Below are positions 44,915-55,696 of a stretch of 64,000 nt of DNA, in pieces. Made by a program: the position numbers and the translations under genes. The stretch covers positions 310,001-374,000 of the forward strand of contig NZ_BJEQ01000002.1 of NCBI RefSeq assembly GCF_005405585.1, in the 5' to 3' direction. The notes beneath the pieces were generated by a model. That model did no database searches and was not told where the DNA came from. It worked only from the letters and a program-made list of their open reading frames with translations. This DNA comes from Agarivorans sp. Toyoura001 (GTDB lineage: Bacteria; Pseudomonadota; Gammaproteobacteria; Enterobacterales; Celerinatantimonadaceae). Position 1 is the first letter of the stretch. The number at the start of each line of letters is the position of its first letter.

Positions 44915-46690
44915 CTAGTAAACAGCTTCTGGTTTCTCTGGCAAAGCAGAAGGTTTTTCAGATACTTGAGCAGGCGTACTTTCTTGCTCTGTCACGCTTA
45001 AGGCATCTTGAATAATATTCGAATGGCCTGTCAGTAAATCTTCCAAACAGCCATTGTTTTTATCCACTAACCCCACCTCTTTAAGCATTGCGTCTACCAA
45101 TGGCGCATTAGCGCGGTAACCTAAAGCGGCTTCAGTCACTTGCTCAGCAAGGCCTTTATTGCCGCCTCCCGAACCACCATCCACTGCTCCACCCTTGCCA
45201 GCACCATAACCCTGTAAGATTTTAATGCCCTCTATATTCTCTAAAGGCTTAACCGCACTGGCGACTAGCTCTGGCAGAATTTTTAAAATGGCCAGAGATT
45301 TTTGCAACTCTACCTGCTCGTCACGCAAAGTATTCTCAGCTTCGTACATGGCTTGCTTACCGGCAGCCTCTACTGCATAAACTTTCTCATCAGCATCGGC
45401 CAGTAGTTTCTTAGCATCGGCTTCGGCTTTAGCTTCAATTAAAATAGCTGATGACTTATCTTGTGCTACTTGCTTCTCAGCTTCTGCTTGAACGGTGATA
45501 CCCACCGCGTCACGCTCTGCTTCTTTAAGTGCGTCAATTACCTCAATCTCTTTACGACGATTGGCTTCGGCAATTTGGCGCGCAGTGGTTACCGCTTCAC
45601 TCTTTTCAACCATCAGTTTTTCAGCTTCGGCAGCTTTAGCACGAGCCGCTGATTCTTCTTCTGATTTTTGCGCAACCGCAATTTGTTTGTCTTGCTCAGC
45701 CACTTCTAAATCGCGTTCACGCTGAATCGAAGCCTGCTCTAACGCCTTACTCTTATCAATTTCACGGGTTTCAATATCGCGTGATTTTTCGATTTCGGCA
45801 GACTCTAGCGCGCGCTCTTTAGCAATCTCGGCTTCACGCTCTTCTTGCTCTTTCATTTCGCGGCTTTTGGCAATCTCGGCTTTTTGCTCAGCACGTTTAA
45901 ACGCCAACACTTGCTCTTGGTTTAGCTTGGCTTCTTCTTCTTGCTTATTCACTTCAAGAGATTGTTTCTCAGCTTCTAGGTTACGCTGCTCAATCTTGAT
46001 GCGGTTCTCTTGTTGAATGTCGTTAGTTTCTTTGCGTTTCTCTTCAATGATTTTAGTTAATCGAGCGCGGCCTTCGGCATCAAAAGCGTTGTTTTCATTA
46101 AAAAACTGCAAGTCGGTTTGGTCAAAACCCGTTAACGAAACAGATTCCAGTTCTAGACCGTTTTTCTCCAAATCGTTCATCACGTTCTGTTGTACTTTTT
46201 GCACAAAATCAGAACGCTGCTCATGCATCTCTGTCATCGACATTTCTGCCGCTACCGAGCGCAACACGTCAACAAACTTAGATTCCATCAGCTTTTTCAG
46301 CTCCTCTACTCGCATGGTGCGCGTACCCAATGTTTGCGCCGCCATCGAGATACCTTCGCTGTTAGGCGCTACTCGTAAGTAAAAGTCAGCTTTAACATCT
46401 ACCCGCATTCTGTCTTTAGTAATCAAGGCGTCTTTCTGAGTCTTTTCTACTTCAATGCGCAGGGTATTCATATTCACCGGAATGGTTTCGTGTACCACTG
46501 GCAACACAATAGCACCGCCATCTTTCACCACTTTTTCGCCGCCTAAACCGGTACGTACAAAAGCGGTTTCTTTGGTCGCTCGGGTATACAATTTGGCTAA
46601 AATCAAACCAATGGTGAAAAAGGCAATAAGCCCCACACCGACCCAAATTAAGTAAAACATTATGCTATTGCTACTTCCTAAAAAATCCAC
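44915..46690 (-). CDS. yqiK: Flotillin-family protein YqiK
   Basis: A 591-residue membrane-raft scaffold protein. One N-terminal transmembrane helix (about 10-30), an SPFH/band-7 domain (about 35-215), then a very long coiled coil of Glu/Ala/Lys/Arg repeats (about 220-440, for example QEEREAEIAKERALESAEIEK, shown in part), and a Gly-rich segment (GYGAGKGGAVDGGSGGG). It organises membrane microdomains. It follows the YqiJ gene by 9 bases, the usual pairing of YqiJ/NfeD-like OB-fold protein with flotillin. Confidence 0.9.
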   Translation of the reverse strand: MDFLGSSNSIMFYLIWVGVGLIAFFTIGLILAKLYTRATKETAFVRTGLGGEKVVKDGGAIVLPVVHETIPVNMNTLRIEVEKTQKDALITKDRMRVDVKADFYLRVAPNSEGISMAAQTLGTRTMRVEELKKLMESKFVDVLRSVAAEMSMTEMHEQRSDFVQKVQQNVMNDLEKNGLELESVSLTGFDQTDLQFFNENNAFDAEGRARLTKIIEEKRKETNDIQQENRIKIEQRNLEAEKQSLEVNKQEEEAKLNQEQVLAFKRAEQKAEIAKSREMKEQEEREAEIAKERALESAEIEKSRDIETREIDKSKALEQASIQRERDLEVAEQDKQIAVAQKSEEESAARAKAAEAEKLMVEKSEAVTTARQIAEANRRKEIEVIDALKEAERDAVGITVQAEAEKQVAQDKSSAILIEAKAEADAKKLLADADEKVYAVEAAGKQAMYEAENTLRDEQVELQKSLAILKILPELVASAVKPLENIEGIKILQGYGAGKGGAVDGGSGGGNKGLAEQVTEAALGYRANAPLVDAMLKEVGLVDKNNGCLEDLLTGHSNIIQDALSVTEQESTPAQVSEKPSALPEKPEAVY

Positions 46691-46699
46691 ACTTTATCC

Positions 46700-47356
46700 T
46701 TAATGATCGTTTAATAATTCGTTGAGTTTGCTGGCGGTCCAATATTTTTTATGGCGCTCTAGTAGAACAATGGCGGTGCCCATAGGAAACGAATCATCGC
46801 TATCTATAGGTTGCACCATTAAATAGTGTTTTTGCCCATGTTGGTCTACACACACCGCTTCGGCTGGGCTGCCGATGGTAGCGGTACCAATAGTTATTCT
46901 GGCTTGTAGACCTTTAAAACCGTGTTTAGATACCGCGCTAGATTGACTTTTAGGGAACACCTTGGCGATGCCTCGTCCTAAAAACCGAGTACTTAGAATC
47001 GCAAACACCAGTGCTGCTAGATGGCTAACAAAAGAGGGAAATAACCAATTCCCATTGGAAAGGCTTAAATAGTTCACCGTGAGACCGGCCAAGCCAAAAC
47101 TGCTTAAAAACAGAATAAGCCACACCAACAATGGCAACTGATGTAGATACAACCAACCCAACACACCTGAGAGCGCGCCGCTATTTACGTCGGCATCCAT
47201 ATCAATATCTATATCAATGGGCAGTAAGTCATCCAGTGTATTTAATAAACTTAAGCCTATTAAAGAACCCAGTATTTCAAATAAGGCCAAGCCCAGTACA
47301 AAGGCTAAACAAATTGTAAAACTGGTATTAATATCAGCAACTAAAAAATCGTACAT
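46700..47356 (-). CDS. yqiJ: OB-fold membrane protein YqiJ
   Basis: A 218-residue inner-membrane protein with three or four hydrophobic helices (about 12-40 and 65-125) around an acidic loop (LPIDIDIDMDADVNSG), and a C-terminal OB-fold-like domain (about 145-210, GLQARITIGTATIG). It matches the YqiJ family that partners with flotillin-like YqiK, as the next gene here. Confidence 0.85.
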   Translation of the reverse strand: MYDFLVADINTSFTICLAFVLGLALFEILGSLIGLSLLNTLDDLLPIDIDIDMDADVNSGALSGVLGWLYLHQLPLLVWLILFLSSFGLAGLTVNYLSLSNGNWLFPSFVSHLAALVFAILSTRFLGRGIAKVFPKSQSSAVSKHGFKGLQARITIGTATIGSPAEAVCVDQHGQKHYLMVQPIDSDDSFPMGTAIVLLERHKKYWTASKLNELLNDH

Positions 47357-47499
47357 TCAGCATCCTTTCTGCCGTAAACCTACATGTTAAAAAGTGGCAC
47401 TTTACGAAACAAGATTAACCGCCAGCCATTAATAAATTATTATGGCCACTGTTAACCTTGGTTTTTAATGCTCATATTTTCCCAAAAGAAACATCATGG

Positions 47500-47883
47500 T
47501 TAAATATTCCACAACGCATTTGAGCGATATACATAACGATAAGGGGGAATTAAGGTAAGCGGACAAACTAACAATATAAGTACTGAACCTAACAAGGCGA
47601 CTGAAACACCACCTTCACCCGCTAAATAAGCCACTTGGCCAATCACTGCAAATAGCAGAACAAAGGCCATTAGCAAGGCTTCTAACCATAGCAGTATCTT
47701 CCAAAGCGTTACTGTTGGCAGCGCTTTTTGATAAGCATAACCGTAATAGGGAACTAACAGTACCGCTGTTATGAGCGTTGATAGCAACACCCCAATAGCT
47801 GGTTTATCTTGATATACGCTAAGCAAAATATTAGCGATGGTGGCAATTACACCAAGCCAAAAAAATACTTTCCATTTAAGCAA
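47500..47883 (-). CDS. Hypothetical small membrane protein
   Basis: A protein of about 127 residues with four hydrophobic helices, ending YRYVYRSNALWNI. An open frame extends upstream to 48081, but that ATG lies in the loop of the choline-operon terminator. A TTG at 47883 with AAGGGAG 8 bases upstream gives MLKWKVFFWLGVIATIAN, a natural membrane-protein start, and is preferred. Not recognised as a known family; it may share control with the yqiJ-yqiK genes 143 bases downstream. Confidence 0.55.
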   Translation of the reverse strand: MLKWKVFFWLGVIATIANILLSVYQDKPAIGVLLSTLITAVLLVPYYGYAYQKALPTVTLWKILLWLEALLMAFVLLFAVIGQVAYLAGEGGVSVALLGSVLILLVCPLTLIPPYRYVYRSNALWNI

Positions 47884-48065
47884 CGCACCGACTCCCTTCG
47901 AATGTTTTACCTTAAGATTAGTAACATTTAAATCACTAACCTTTATTGACCAAGATTCTACTAAGATAAGCACGGCCTTAATAGACTTTTTTGCTGTTAA
48001 GGCCATTTTTGCAATGCAGCGCTTACCCAGTGAGTCGTACGTAATTTTTATAAACTGATGAATAC

Positions 48066-48093
48066 AAAAAAGGCGAATCATATTGATCCGCCT
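48066..48093 (-). terminator. Terminator of the choline operon
   Basis: On the reverse strand AGGCGGATCA, ATA loop, TGATTCGCCT and a T6 run; one mismatch in the stem. Located about 75 bases after the choV stop. Confidence 0.8.
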
Positions 48094-48166
48094 TTATGGC
48101 TTGTTTTAAATACTTATCGTCATCAGTAAAGGGTTATTACCATCACCAACAATATTGAGAAAATAT

Positions 48167-49363
48167 TTAGGCGCTCGCTTCATAAGAAAAGTGTTTACCT
48201 AGCAGCGCATGGTAGAAATCATTATCAGCTAATACTCCCACCAGCACACCCTCATCAGCCAGTAACACCGGTAACCCTGTTCTATAGCGAATTTCTAAAC
48301 CTTCACGCATAGACACATCAGCCGGAGCAATCACTTGGCTATCTTTACTTAGGGATTCTATGTTGTCGCCCTCTTGCCACCTATGCAGAGGCAAAAGTTT
48401 GTTTCCGCGTGTTACCGATACCACCTGCTTTAAATGATTCACTTCAATGTAGCTTTGATCATACTCGCTCAATACCAGCTTATCGTTTTGGGTTTTAAGC
48501 TCACTGGTTTCGGTCATTAAAGAACGACCACACAGCACATTTAGCGGATTAGTATGCGCAACAAACTCTCTTACGTATTCTGTTTTGGGGTTAAGCACTA
48601 TGTCTTCTGGTCTACCGTGCTGTATTACACGGCCCGATTCCATAATGGCAATTTTGTTGCCCAGCTTTAGCGCTTCGTCTAAATCATGGCTTACAAATAC
48701 GATGGTTTTGTTTAGCTTACGTTGTAGCTCTAACAGTTCATCTTGTAGCTGGGTTCTTATCAAAGGATCCAGCGCCGAGAACGGTTCATCCATTAATAAA
48801 ACATCGCTATCCATGGTAAATGCTCGCGCCAGCCCAACCCTTTGTTGCATGCCACCCGATAGCTCATGCGGGAAGTTATCTTTCCACTCGGCTAAGCCAA
48901 CGAGCTCGAGAGTTTCTTCGGCCAAGCGTCTGCGCTCGGCTTTGGCGATGCCTTGCATCTCTAAGCCAAATGCAGCGTTATCTAACACGCTTAACCAAGG
49001 CATGAGGGCAAACTTTTGAAACACCATTGAAATGCGATTGGTACGCAAGTGGCGCAAGGCGGCTTTATCACAACTAGCCAAATCAATCGGCTGGTCACCA
49101 TCTTCAATAGTGAGTGAACCACGAGTAACCGTATTCAGCCCATTAATCGCCCGTAACAAGCTCGATTTCCCCGAACCAGACAAGCCCATTAATACGCAAA
49201 TCTCGCCCTTTTTAATATCAAGGCTAACATCGTGAACCCCTACCACGTCGCCAGTGGCATCGATAATCTCTTGGCGACTAGCGCCTTGATCCAGCAAAGC
49301 TAAAGATTTGGCGGTTTGAAAACCAAACAGCACATCTAAGTTTTTAATACTAATTGCACTCAT
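48167..49363 (-). CDS. choV: Choline ABC transporter ATP-binding protein
   Basis: A 398-residue ABC ATPase of the ProV/OpuAA/ChoV type: Walker A GLSGSGKSS (near 59), Q-loop, signature LSGGMQQRVGLARA (near 168), Walker B VLLMDEPFSALDP, H-loop FVSHDLDEAL. A C-terminal extension of about 120 residues contains CBS-like sequence, as in osmoregulated betaine/choline importers. It powers choline uptake. It starts 2 bases after the permease gene and is the last gene of the bet operon. Confidence 0.92.
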   Translation of the reverse strand: MSAISIKNLDVLFGFQTAKSLALLDQGASRQEIIDATGDVVGVHDVSLDIKKGEICVLMGLSGSGKSSLLRAINGLNTVTRGSLTIEDGDQPIDLASCDKAALRHLRTNRISMVFQKFALMPWLSVLDNAAFGLEMQGIAKAERRRLAEETLELVGLAEWKDNFPHELSGGMQQRVGLARAFTMDSDVLLMDEPFSALDPLIRTQLQDELLELQRKLNKTIVFVSHDLDEALKLGNKIAIMESGRVIQHGRPEDIVLNPKTEYVREFVAHTNPLNVLCGRSLMTETSELKTQNDKLVLSEYDQSYIEVNHLKQVVSVTRGNKLLPLHRWQEGDNIESLSKDSQVIAPADVSMREGLEIRYRTGLPVLLADEGVLVGVLADNDFYHALLGKHFSYEASA

Positions 49364-49365
49364 GC

Positions 49366-50214
49366 CTATCCCTCTTTGCTTTGGCTAGCGGGGCTTTTAC
49401 ATAAGCGATCTAAAATAATCGCCACCAATACAATCGCTAATCCAGCTTCAAACCCCTGGGCAATGTTCACCGTGTTTAACGCGCGAACCACTGGTTTACC
49501 TAGGCCATCGGCCCCTACTAGCGCGGCAATTACCACCATCGATAAAGACAACATAATGCACTGAGTTACCCCTGCCATAATATTTGGCATTGCCGCCGGA
49601 AGCTCAACCTTAAGCAGTAATTTCAGTCGGCTAGCGCCGAATGCTTTACCAGCTTCAACCAGTTCAGCTGGTACCCGGCTAACGCCTAAATAAGTGAGAC
49701 GTATTGGAGCAGCAATGGCAAAAATAATGGTAGAAATAAGACCCGGAACCACCCCTAAACCAAATAGCACTAAGGTGGGAATTAAATAAACAAAGGTGGG
49801 AATGGTTTGCATCAAATCGAGAATGGGCCTGAGTATGGTGTATAACCAAGGTTTATGTGCGGCAACAATGCCGATTGGCACGCCTACCAACAACGAAATA
49901 GTGGTAGCACTTAGCACCAATACCAGCGTTTCAAGCATCTCTTCCCAGTACCCTAGGTTCATAATCAGTAGCAAGGCAGCTACGATAAATACCACGAGGG
50001 AAATACTGCGGTGCAAAAACCACGCTAATAAGGCGGTAACCACAATGGGCACCGAAGGCGGAAACCATTTAAATAGCTCCACCAAAAACATAATTACTGA
50101 TTCGAGGGTATACGACACTGAGTCAAAAAATCCGGCAGCGCTGTAGGTTAGCCAATCCACGAAGATGGCCATCCATTCACCTAATGGGATTTTATGCTCT
50201 GTAATAAAGTCCAC
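49366..50214 (-). CDS. choW: Choline ABC transporter permease
   Basis: A 282-residue binding-protein-dependent permease with about six membrane helices. The EAA loop (VEAGKAFGASRLKLLLKVELP, about 190-210) that contacts the ATPase is clear. An N-terminal segment EWMAIFVDWLTYSA matches ChoW/ProW proteins. It forms the channel for choline with ChoV and ChoX. Confidence 0.92.
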   Translation of the reverse strand: MDFITEHKIPLGEWMAIFVDWLTYSAAGFFDSVSYTLESVIMFLVELFKWFPPSVPIVVTALLAWFLHRSISLVVFIVAALLLIMNLGYWEEMLETLVLVLSATTISLLVGVPIGIVAAHKPWLYTILRPILDLMQTIPTFVYLIPTLVLFGLGVVPGLISTIIFAIAAPIRLTYLGVSRVPAELVEAGKAFGASRLKLLLKVELPAAMPNIMAGVTQCIMLSLSMVVIAALVGADGLGKPVVRALNTVNIAQGFEAGLAIVLVAIILDRLCKSPASQSKEG

Positions 50215-50306
50215 TGTTACTCCTTAATGGTCTGTATTGTGTTGATTAAATTAATAAAATAACGCTAACTCGCTGTGGCAGTTTGCCGCAGCGAGCTAAA
50301 CGCGAA

Positions 50307-51254
50307 CTAGATGTTTAAGTAAGTTTGTAGCGCTTTGCTAGCATCACTACCGTCACGCGCAGTTACTTGCTTAAGCCATTCAGCAAAGGCTTCAGGATTA
50401 GCTTTTAACCAGGCTTTGGCTGCTGCATCAGGCTGTTGTTTGTCATCTAAAATGCTCGCCATCAGTTGGTTTTCCATTTCCAAATTAAAGCTTAAATTTT
50501 TAAGCAACTGACCTACGTTTGAACAGGTTTCTAGGTAGCCTTTACGCACGTTAGTGTAAACATTAGCGCCACCGTAGTTAGGGCCAAAGAAGTCGTCGCC
50601 ACCGTCGAGGTAAGCCATATCAAAATTGCTGTTCATTGGATGCGGCGCCCAGCCTAAAAAGGCCACCCATTGCTCGCGGTCAACGGCGCGTTTTACTTGC
50701 GACACCATGCCCGCTTCGCTTGATTCAATCAGTTTGAAACCTTTTAGATCAAAAGCATTTTTGTCGATCATATCTTGAATAAGGCGGTTACCATCATTAC
50801 CTGGCTCAATGCCATAAATACGACCTCGAAGCTGTTCTTTATGCTTGGCCAAATCGGCAAAGCTATGTACGCCCGCATCGTAAACATATTTAGGTACCGC
50901 CAGGGTGTACTTAGCACCTTCTAAATTGGCGCGCACCGTTTCAACGGTTCCTTGCTCGCGATACTTGGCAATGTCGGCTTCCATGGTAGGCATCCAGTTA
51001 CCTAAGAACACGTCGATGTCGTTGTTGGCCATAGACGAGTAAGTCACAGGCACAGACAACAACTGAGTCGTGGTTTGGTAACCCAAGCCTTTAAGTAGTT
51101 CACTGGTAATTGCGGTTGTGGCAGTAATATCTGTCCAACCTACATCAGAAAAACGCACTGTGTCACATTGCGCGGCAGCAACGGTTGAGGCTGAAAAACT
51201 CAGTAGTAAAGCGGTACTACCAATAATGGCGCGTTTAATCGGTGTATTGTTCAT
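50307..51254 (-). CDS. choX: Choline ABC transporter substrate-binding protein
   Basis: A 315-residue periplasmic binding protein. A signal peptide (1 to about 27, ending VAAA) is followed by the ProX/OpuAC-like fold starting CDTVRFSDVGWTDITATT, with aromatic residues (W35-type, FLGNWMPTM, FLGWAPHPMN) that form the quaternary-ammonium cage. It delivers choline to ChoW/ChoV. Position directly after betA supports choline rather than glycine betaine. Confidence 0.92.
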   Translation of the reverse strand: MNNTPIKRAIIGSTALLLSFSASTVAAAQCDTVRFSDVGWTDITATTAITSELLKGLGYQTTTQLLSVPVTYSSMANNDIDVFLGNWMPTMEADIAKYREQGTVETVRANLEGAKYTLAVPKYVYDAGVHSFADLAKHKEQLRGRIYGIEPGNDGNRLIQDMIDKNAFDLKGFKLIESSEAGMVSQVKRAVDREQWVAFLGWAPHPMNSNFDMAYLDGGDDFFGPNYGGANVYTNVRKGYLETCSNVGQLLKNLSFNLEMENQLMASILDDKQQPDAAAKAWLKANPEAFAEWLKQVTARDGSDASKALQTYLNI

Positions 51255-51386
51255 GACTCTTCCTTTTTAGTCCGTAGTGAGCGTTAGCAGGGCGTACATT
51301 CAGCCCCTAACAAATTCTTGCGTGTAGCAAACTACTGGAGCGATCTTCGTCTCCAGTAAACTGTTATGTGTTTTAAGTGTTCTTTG

Positions 51387-53081
51387 TCAGCGAAAGGCGG
51401 GGCGTTGTGCACTACCTGTGCGTTGCTCGGTGTCCCAATTGGGAGCAATCCATGTTGCTGCATCTGAGGCAGCAAGCGGTGAATTACCTAAAATAGCGTC
51501 TGCGACTTTCTCGGCGACCATAATGGTAGGAGCGTTAAGGTTACCGTTAGGGATGGTTGGGAATACTGAAGAATCGACCACCCGTAAACCAGCAATCCCC
51601 CTAACCTGACAATGCTGATTAAGCACCGCCATTGGGTCGTTATCAGCGCCCATTTTGCAGCTACAAGAAGGGTGATAGGCACTTTCTACATTTTGCCTTA
51701 CCCAAGCATCTATCTCTTCATCGCTATCAATATCTACGCCCGGTTGAATCTCTTCACCGCGGTAGTCATCCATGGCTGGCTGTGCCAAAATCTCGCGGCT
51801 TAAACGGATACAATCGCGCCAATCTTGTTTATCTTGCGCGGTACTCATGTAGTTAAATTCGATGTTTGGTTTGCCATGTGGATCGGCAGATTTCACCCTA
51901 ATGCGGCCACGACTTTGCGGTTTGTTTGGTCCAACATGTAACTGAAATCCATGTCCGTCAAACGCTGCTTGGCCGTCGTAACGCATCGCGGCAGGCAAAA
52001 AGTGATACTGAATATTCGGCCATTTTAAGCCTGCTCGCGAACGAATAAAGGCGCAGGACTCAAAGTGATTAGTCGCCCCTAAGCCATCTTTTAATAGTAT
52101 CCAGCGAGTGCCAATCAAACCTTTGCTAATTAGCCCTAGTTTACTGTTAAGGGTAATCGCTTGGCGACAAGCATACTGAAAATACACTTCTAGATGATCT
52201 TGCAAATTCTCACCCACGCCGGGTAAATCATGCTCTAGGGCAATACCAGCATCTTTTAGCACTGCTTTGGGGCCAATGCCAGACAGCTGCAATAGCTGCG
52301 GCGAGCCAACAGAACCCGCCGACAATATCACCTCGTTGTTGGCATAAATCGATTGAATTTTTCCACCGACTTCAATTTCAACACCTACCGCACGCTTGTC
52401 TTTTAACAGCACTTTGCGAGTCACCACACCTTGTTTTACGCTAAGGTTTTTACGCTTATTGGCGCTACGTAAATAAGCGTTAGAACTTGAGGCGCGTACG
52501 CCTTTGTCTACAGTCATATGCATTGGGCCAAAACCCTCTTGCTGATAACCGTTGTAGTCGCTGGTTTTTGGGTAGCCTGCTTGCTGCCCAGCATCAATAA
52601 AGGCTTGGTAAAGCGGGTTTAGTGTCATGTTATTGCCATTACACGTGGCTAGTGGGCCATCGCCACCTCGGTAGGCATCTTCGCCGCCGATCCACGATTC
52701 CGCACGACGAAAATATGGCAAGCACTCTTGGTAACTCCAGCCAGCAGCGCCTTGCTCTACCCACTCATCAAAATCGCAAGCATGGCCACGCACATATACC
52801 ATGCCATTAATCGATGAGCTGCCGCCCAGCACTCGCCCTCTAGGGCAATGTAAGCGGCGATTATCTATGCCAGCTTCTGGCAGGCTTTCAAACTGCCAGG
52901 CATATTTATCACTGTTCATGGGGTAAGACAGCGCCGTAGGCATTTGAATGAAAATACTGCTATCACTGCCACCAGCTTCTAGCAGCAAAACCGAGTGCTT
53001 GCCCGAGGCACTTAAGCGGTTAGCTAATACACAGCCCGCAGAACCCGCGCCAACAATAATGTAATCATACTTGGTGTTCAT
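51387..53081 (-). CDS. betA: Choline dehydrogenase BetA
   Basis: A 564-residue GMC-family flavoprotein: FAD-binding [18 protein letters not shown] at the N-terminus, the GMC signatures [17 protein letters not shown] (near 83) and [16 protein letters not shown] (near 255), and the catalytic His region near the C-terminus ([21 protein letters not shown]). It oxidises choline to betaine aldehyde and on to betaine, feeding electrons to the respiratory chain. It follows betB by about 70 bases. Confidence 0.95.
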   Translation of the reverse strand: MNTKYDYIIVGAGSAGCVLANRLSASGKHSVLLLEAGGSDSSIFIQMPTALSYPMNSDKYAWQFESLPEAGIDNRRLHCPRGRVLGGSSSINGMVYVRGHACDFDEWVEQGAAGWSYQECLPYFRRAESWIGGEDAYRGGDGPLATCNGNNMTLNPLYQAFIDAGQQAGYPKTSDYNGYQQEGFGPMHMTVDKGVRASSSNAYLRSANKRKNLSVKQGVVTRKVLLKDKRAVGVEIEVGGKIQSIYANNEVILSAGSVGSPQLLQLSGIGPKAVLKDAGIALEHDLPGVGENLQDHLEVYFQYACRQAITLNSKLGLISKGLIGTRWILLKDGLGATNHFESCAFIRSRAGLKWPNIQYHFLPAAMRYDGQAAFDGHGFQLHVGPNKPQSRGRIRVKSADPHGKPNIEFNYMSTAQDKQDWRDCIRLSREILAQPAMDDYRGEEIQPGVDIDSDEEIDAWVRQNVESAYHPSCSCKMGADNDPMAVLNQHCQVRGIAGLRVVDSSVFPTIPNGNLNAPTIMVAEKVADAILGNSPLAASDAATWIAPNWDTEQRTGSAQRPAFR

Positions 53082-53150
53082 TTCTTTCCCTTACGTTCCA
53101 ACCAATAAGGTGTGCAATTTCCTAGACCCAACATAACCACTGTATCTGGC

Positions 53151-54611
53151 TTACTCGTAAGGACACTCAAGATCACCCAGTTCAATCAACACACTCTTGT
53201 TTTGAGTGTAATGATTAAGTGTTTCAATACCGTTTTCTCTGCCAATGCCCGATTGCTTGTAACCGCCCACAGGCATTTCTGCTGGCGAGCCACCCCAAGT
53301 ATTTACCCAACAAATGCCCGCTTCTATTTGCGCAATCACCCGATGAGCACGTGATAAGTTTTGGGTAAACAAACCCGCGGCTAAGCCATATTGGGTAGCA
53401 TTGGCACGCTTAATCACTTCATCTTCATCACTAAAACGTAGAATCGACATTACTGGGCCAAAGATCTCTTCCTGCACTTGTGGCATATCGTCACTGCAAT
53501 CGGCAAAAATGGTGGGCTGCACAAAATAGCCTTTATCTAAGCCATTGGCGGTTTCGCGTTCGCCACCGCATATCAGGCGTGCACCAGATCGTTTACCCGC
53601 CTCAATAAAGCCCAGCACTTTGTGCAGGTGATCTTCAGAGATAAGCGCGCCAATTTGCGTCGCCATATTGCTGGGGTCGCCAATCTGCAACTTGCTTGTT
53701 CGGTGAGCAATCTGCTCAACAAATTGATCATAAATAGCATCATGTACGAATACCCGCGTACCGTTAGTACATACTTCACCTTGGGTATAAAAATTGGCGA
53801 GCATGGCAGCCGATACCGCGTTATCTAACTTAGCATCGTCAAACACAATCAATGGCGATTTACCGCCCAGCTCCATGGTGATGTCTTTAAGGGTGCCGGC
53901 TGCATCGGCCATCACTTTTTTGCCGGTGCCAGATTCACCCGTGAAAGACACCTTGGCAATATCGGCATGGCGAGAGAGCATTTGGCCAACGCGGTAGTCA
54001 CCTTGCACCACGTTAAATACGCCGTCTGGTAGGCCTGCTTCGGTAAAGATCTCAGCTAATTTTAATACTGATAAAGGGGTTTCTTCAGAGGGTTTAAACA
54101 CCATGGCGTTGCCGGCGGCTAATGCTGGGGCAGATTTCCACATGGCAATTTGAATAGGGTAATTCCATGCACCAATACCAGCGCATACACCTAAAGGTTC
54201 GCGACGCGTATAAAAAAATTGGCCATGGCCTAAGTCTTGTTGCTGGCCTTGAATAGCCGCCGCTAGCCCCGCGTAATATTCAATCACATCGGCACCAGTC
54301 ACTATATCCACTTCAATAGCTTCTTGAATGGGCTTGCCGGTATCTTTTACTTCTAGCTCAGCTAGCTCGTCGTTGCGTTCACGCAATATAGCAACTGCAC
54401 GCATCATAATGCGGCCTCGCTCCATACCGCTCATCGCCGACCACACTTTAAAGCCCTGTTGCGCCGAGGCAACGGCACGGTCTAAATCGTTAGCCGATGC
54501 TTGGCCAACTTCCGCTAATGGCTCGCCAGTGGCGGGATTAGCAGTAATAAACGTGTCAACTGATGTGGCATCAATTGCCTGACCATGGATGTAAAGAGAC
54601 TTCATTTTCAT
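53151..54611 (-). CDS. betB: Betaine aldehyde dehydrogenase BetB
   Basis: A 486-residue NAD(P)+-dependent aldehyde dehydrogenase. The start at 54611 is chosen because AAGG is 8 bases upstream and the length then matches the family (about 490); an open frame extends upstream to 54755 into betI. Catalytic Glu lies in MELGGKSPL (near 245) and nucleophile Cys in [10 protein letters not shown] (near 279). It converts betaine aldehyde to glycine betaine. Second gene of the operon, 41 bases after betI. Confidence 0.95.
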   Translation of the reverse strand: MKMKSLYIHGQAIDATSVDTFITANPATGEPLAEVGQASANDLDRAVASAQQGFKVWSAMSGMERGRIMMRAVAILRERNDELAELEVKDTGKPIQEAIEVDIVTGADVIEYYAGLAAAIQGQQQDLGHGQFFYTRREPLGVCAGIGAWNYPIQIAMWKSAPALAAGNAMVFKPSEETPLSVLKLAEIFTEAGLPDGVFNVVQGDYRVGQMLSRHADIAKVSFTGESGTGKKVMADAAGTLKDITMELGGKSPLIVFDDAKLDNAVSAAMLANFYTQGEVCTNGTRVFVHDAIYDQFVEQIAHRTSKLQIGDPSNMATQIGALISEDHLHKVLGFIEAGKRSGARLICGGERETANGLDKGYFVQPTIFADCSDDMPQVQEEIFGPVMSILRFSDEDEVIKRANATQYGLAAGLFTQNLSRAHRVIAQIEAGICWVNTWGGSPAEMPVGGYKQSGIGRENGIETLNHYTQNKSVLIELGDLECPYE

Positions 54612-54652
54612 CAAAATGCCTTGATAATTAATAATGATTGCATAGATAAACG

Positions 54653-55246
54653 TCAGCTCAAATAAGGCGCGAGCTGCTTTTCGAGATAATCGGAAATGAT
54701 TTTTTGCGCATTCTCTGGAGAAATACCATCGGGATTTAGCGCGCCCCGTAGCCAAATGCCGTCAATTAAGGCAGCAATACCCTGTGCCACAAACAGCGCT
54801 TGCTCGGCGGGTAAGGCTTGTTTTAGTTCATAACGAAGATGCGACAACAAGCGGCGCTCGTTAACCCGCTGTAATCGGTGTAAATCGCTGTCGTGCATCG
54901 CCTGCGCCCAAAAGGCCAACCAGGTTTTTACCACTTTGCTTTCTACTTGGTAGCCATCAAAATTAGCTGCCACAATCGCCATAACCCTAGCGGTAACGTT
55001 ATTAGGGTCTGCGGCTTGTAAGTGCGCGATAGACGTAGCAGATAACCGACGTAACACGGTGCGCATGGTTTCTTCTAATAAACCATGTTTGCCACCAAAG
55101 TAGTGATGAATGATCCCTGAAGATACGCCCGCTTTTTTACTGATTAAGGTAACGCTAGCGCCCGATAATCCCACCTCGTCAATCACCGCCATAGTGGCTT
55201 CTACAAGTTGCGGTCGGCGTATTTCGGGCATTCCTACTTTTGGCAT
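54653..55246 (-). CDS. betI: Choline-responsive repressor BetI
   Basis: A 197-residue TetR-family protein with the BetI opening [19 protein letters not shown], helix-turn-helix [21 protein letters not shown] and the conserved [13 protein letters not shown]. BetI represses the bet operon and is released by choline. First gene of betI-betB-betA-choX-choW-choV. Confidence 0.95.
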   Translation of the reverse strand: MPKVGMPEIRRPQLVEATMAVIDEVGLSGASVTLISKKAGVSSGIIHHYFGGKHGLLEETMRTVLRRLSATSIAHLQAADPNNVTARVMAIVAANFDGYQVESKVVKTWLAFWAQAMHDSDLHRLQRVNERRLLSHLRYELKQALPAEQALFVAQGIAALIDGIWLRGALNPDGISPENAQKIISDYLEKQLAPYLS

Positions 55247-55265
55247 GTTGTTACTTAAATGTTTC

Positions 55266-55285
55266 TTAATTGAACGTGCAATTAA
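55266..55285. promoter_or_regulatory. BetI operator
   Basis: TTAATTGAACGTGCAATTAA, 20 bases before the betI start, is an inverted repeat (TTAATTG / CAATTAA) with the TTGaACGTnCAA core known from BetI sites of E. coli. The rest of the spacer (55286-55696) shows no gene. Confidence 0.7.
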
Positions 55286-55696
55286 AAATAAATTTACAGC
55301 AATTCAAATAAAAGTCAAAGTTTGCTCAGTGCGTACAAGGGCAGGCGGGATGGCTTTCAAGGCTTATTTACCGCGAATCTGGCAGCGGCTTTTACTCGTG
55401 GCTAAACAAGCCAAAAACAGAGGTTTAAAGCGCCAAAATAAGAAGTGGGAATGATTTCTATTTAGTTATTTCAAGTAGATAGCGAAGTAATTATCGAATG
55501 AGAGACCGGCGCCAAAAAGCGGCACACAACAGAAAAACACCAGCAACTAGCCACGCTTAGCCCAGCTAAAAAATGAATACATCTTCACAAAAAAATAATT
55601 TGAAATAAGCGCCTAAAAGATCAAAACCTACGTAACAAGGGCTGAGCTTGCTTGCTAAAACAACAGCCCAAGCGCCAGTAAAGGAACCGTAACCAC

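Noticed and set aside
44803-45015. 70-codon forward frame at the end of the flotillin gene
   Set aside because: It overlaps the flotillin terminator and coding region in antisense.
45560-46050. Low-complexity repeat region
   Set aside because: This is the Glu/Ala/Lys coiled coil of the flotillin protein, normal for the family.
47884-48081. N-terminal extension of the small membrane protein
   Set aside because: Its ATG lies in the loop of the choline-operon terminator and the extension is not hydrophobic or conserved-looking; a TTG with a good ribosome-binding site fits better.
54612-54755. N-terminal extension of BetB
   Set aside because: It overlaps the betI coding end, has no start signal and would exceed the family length.
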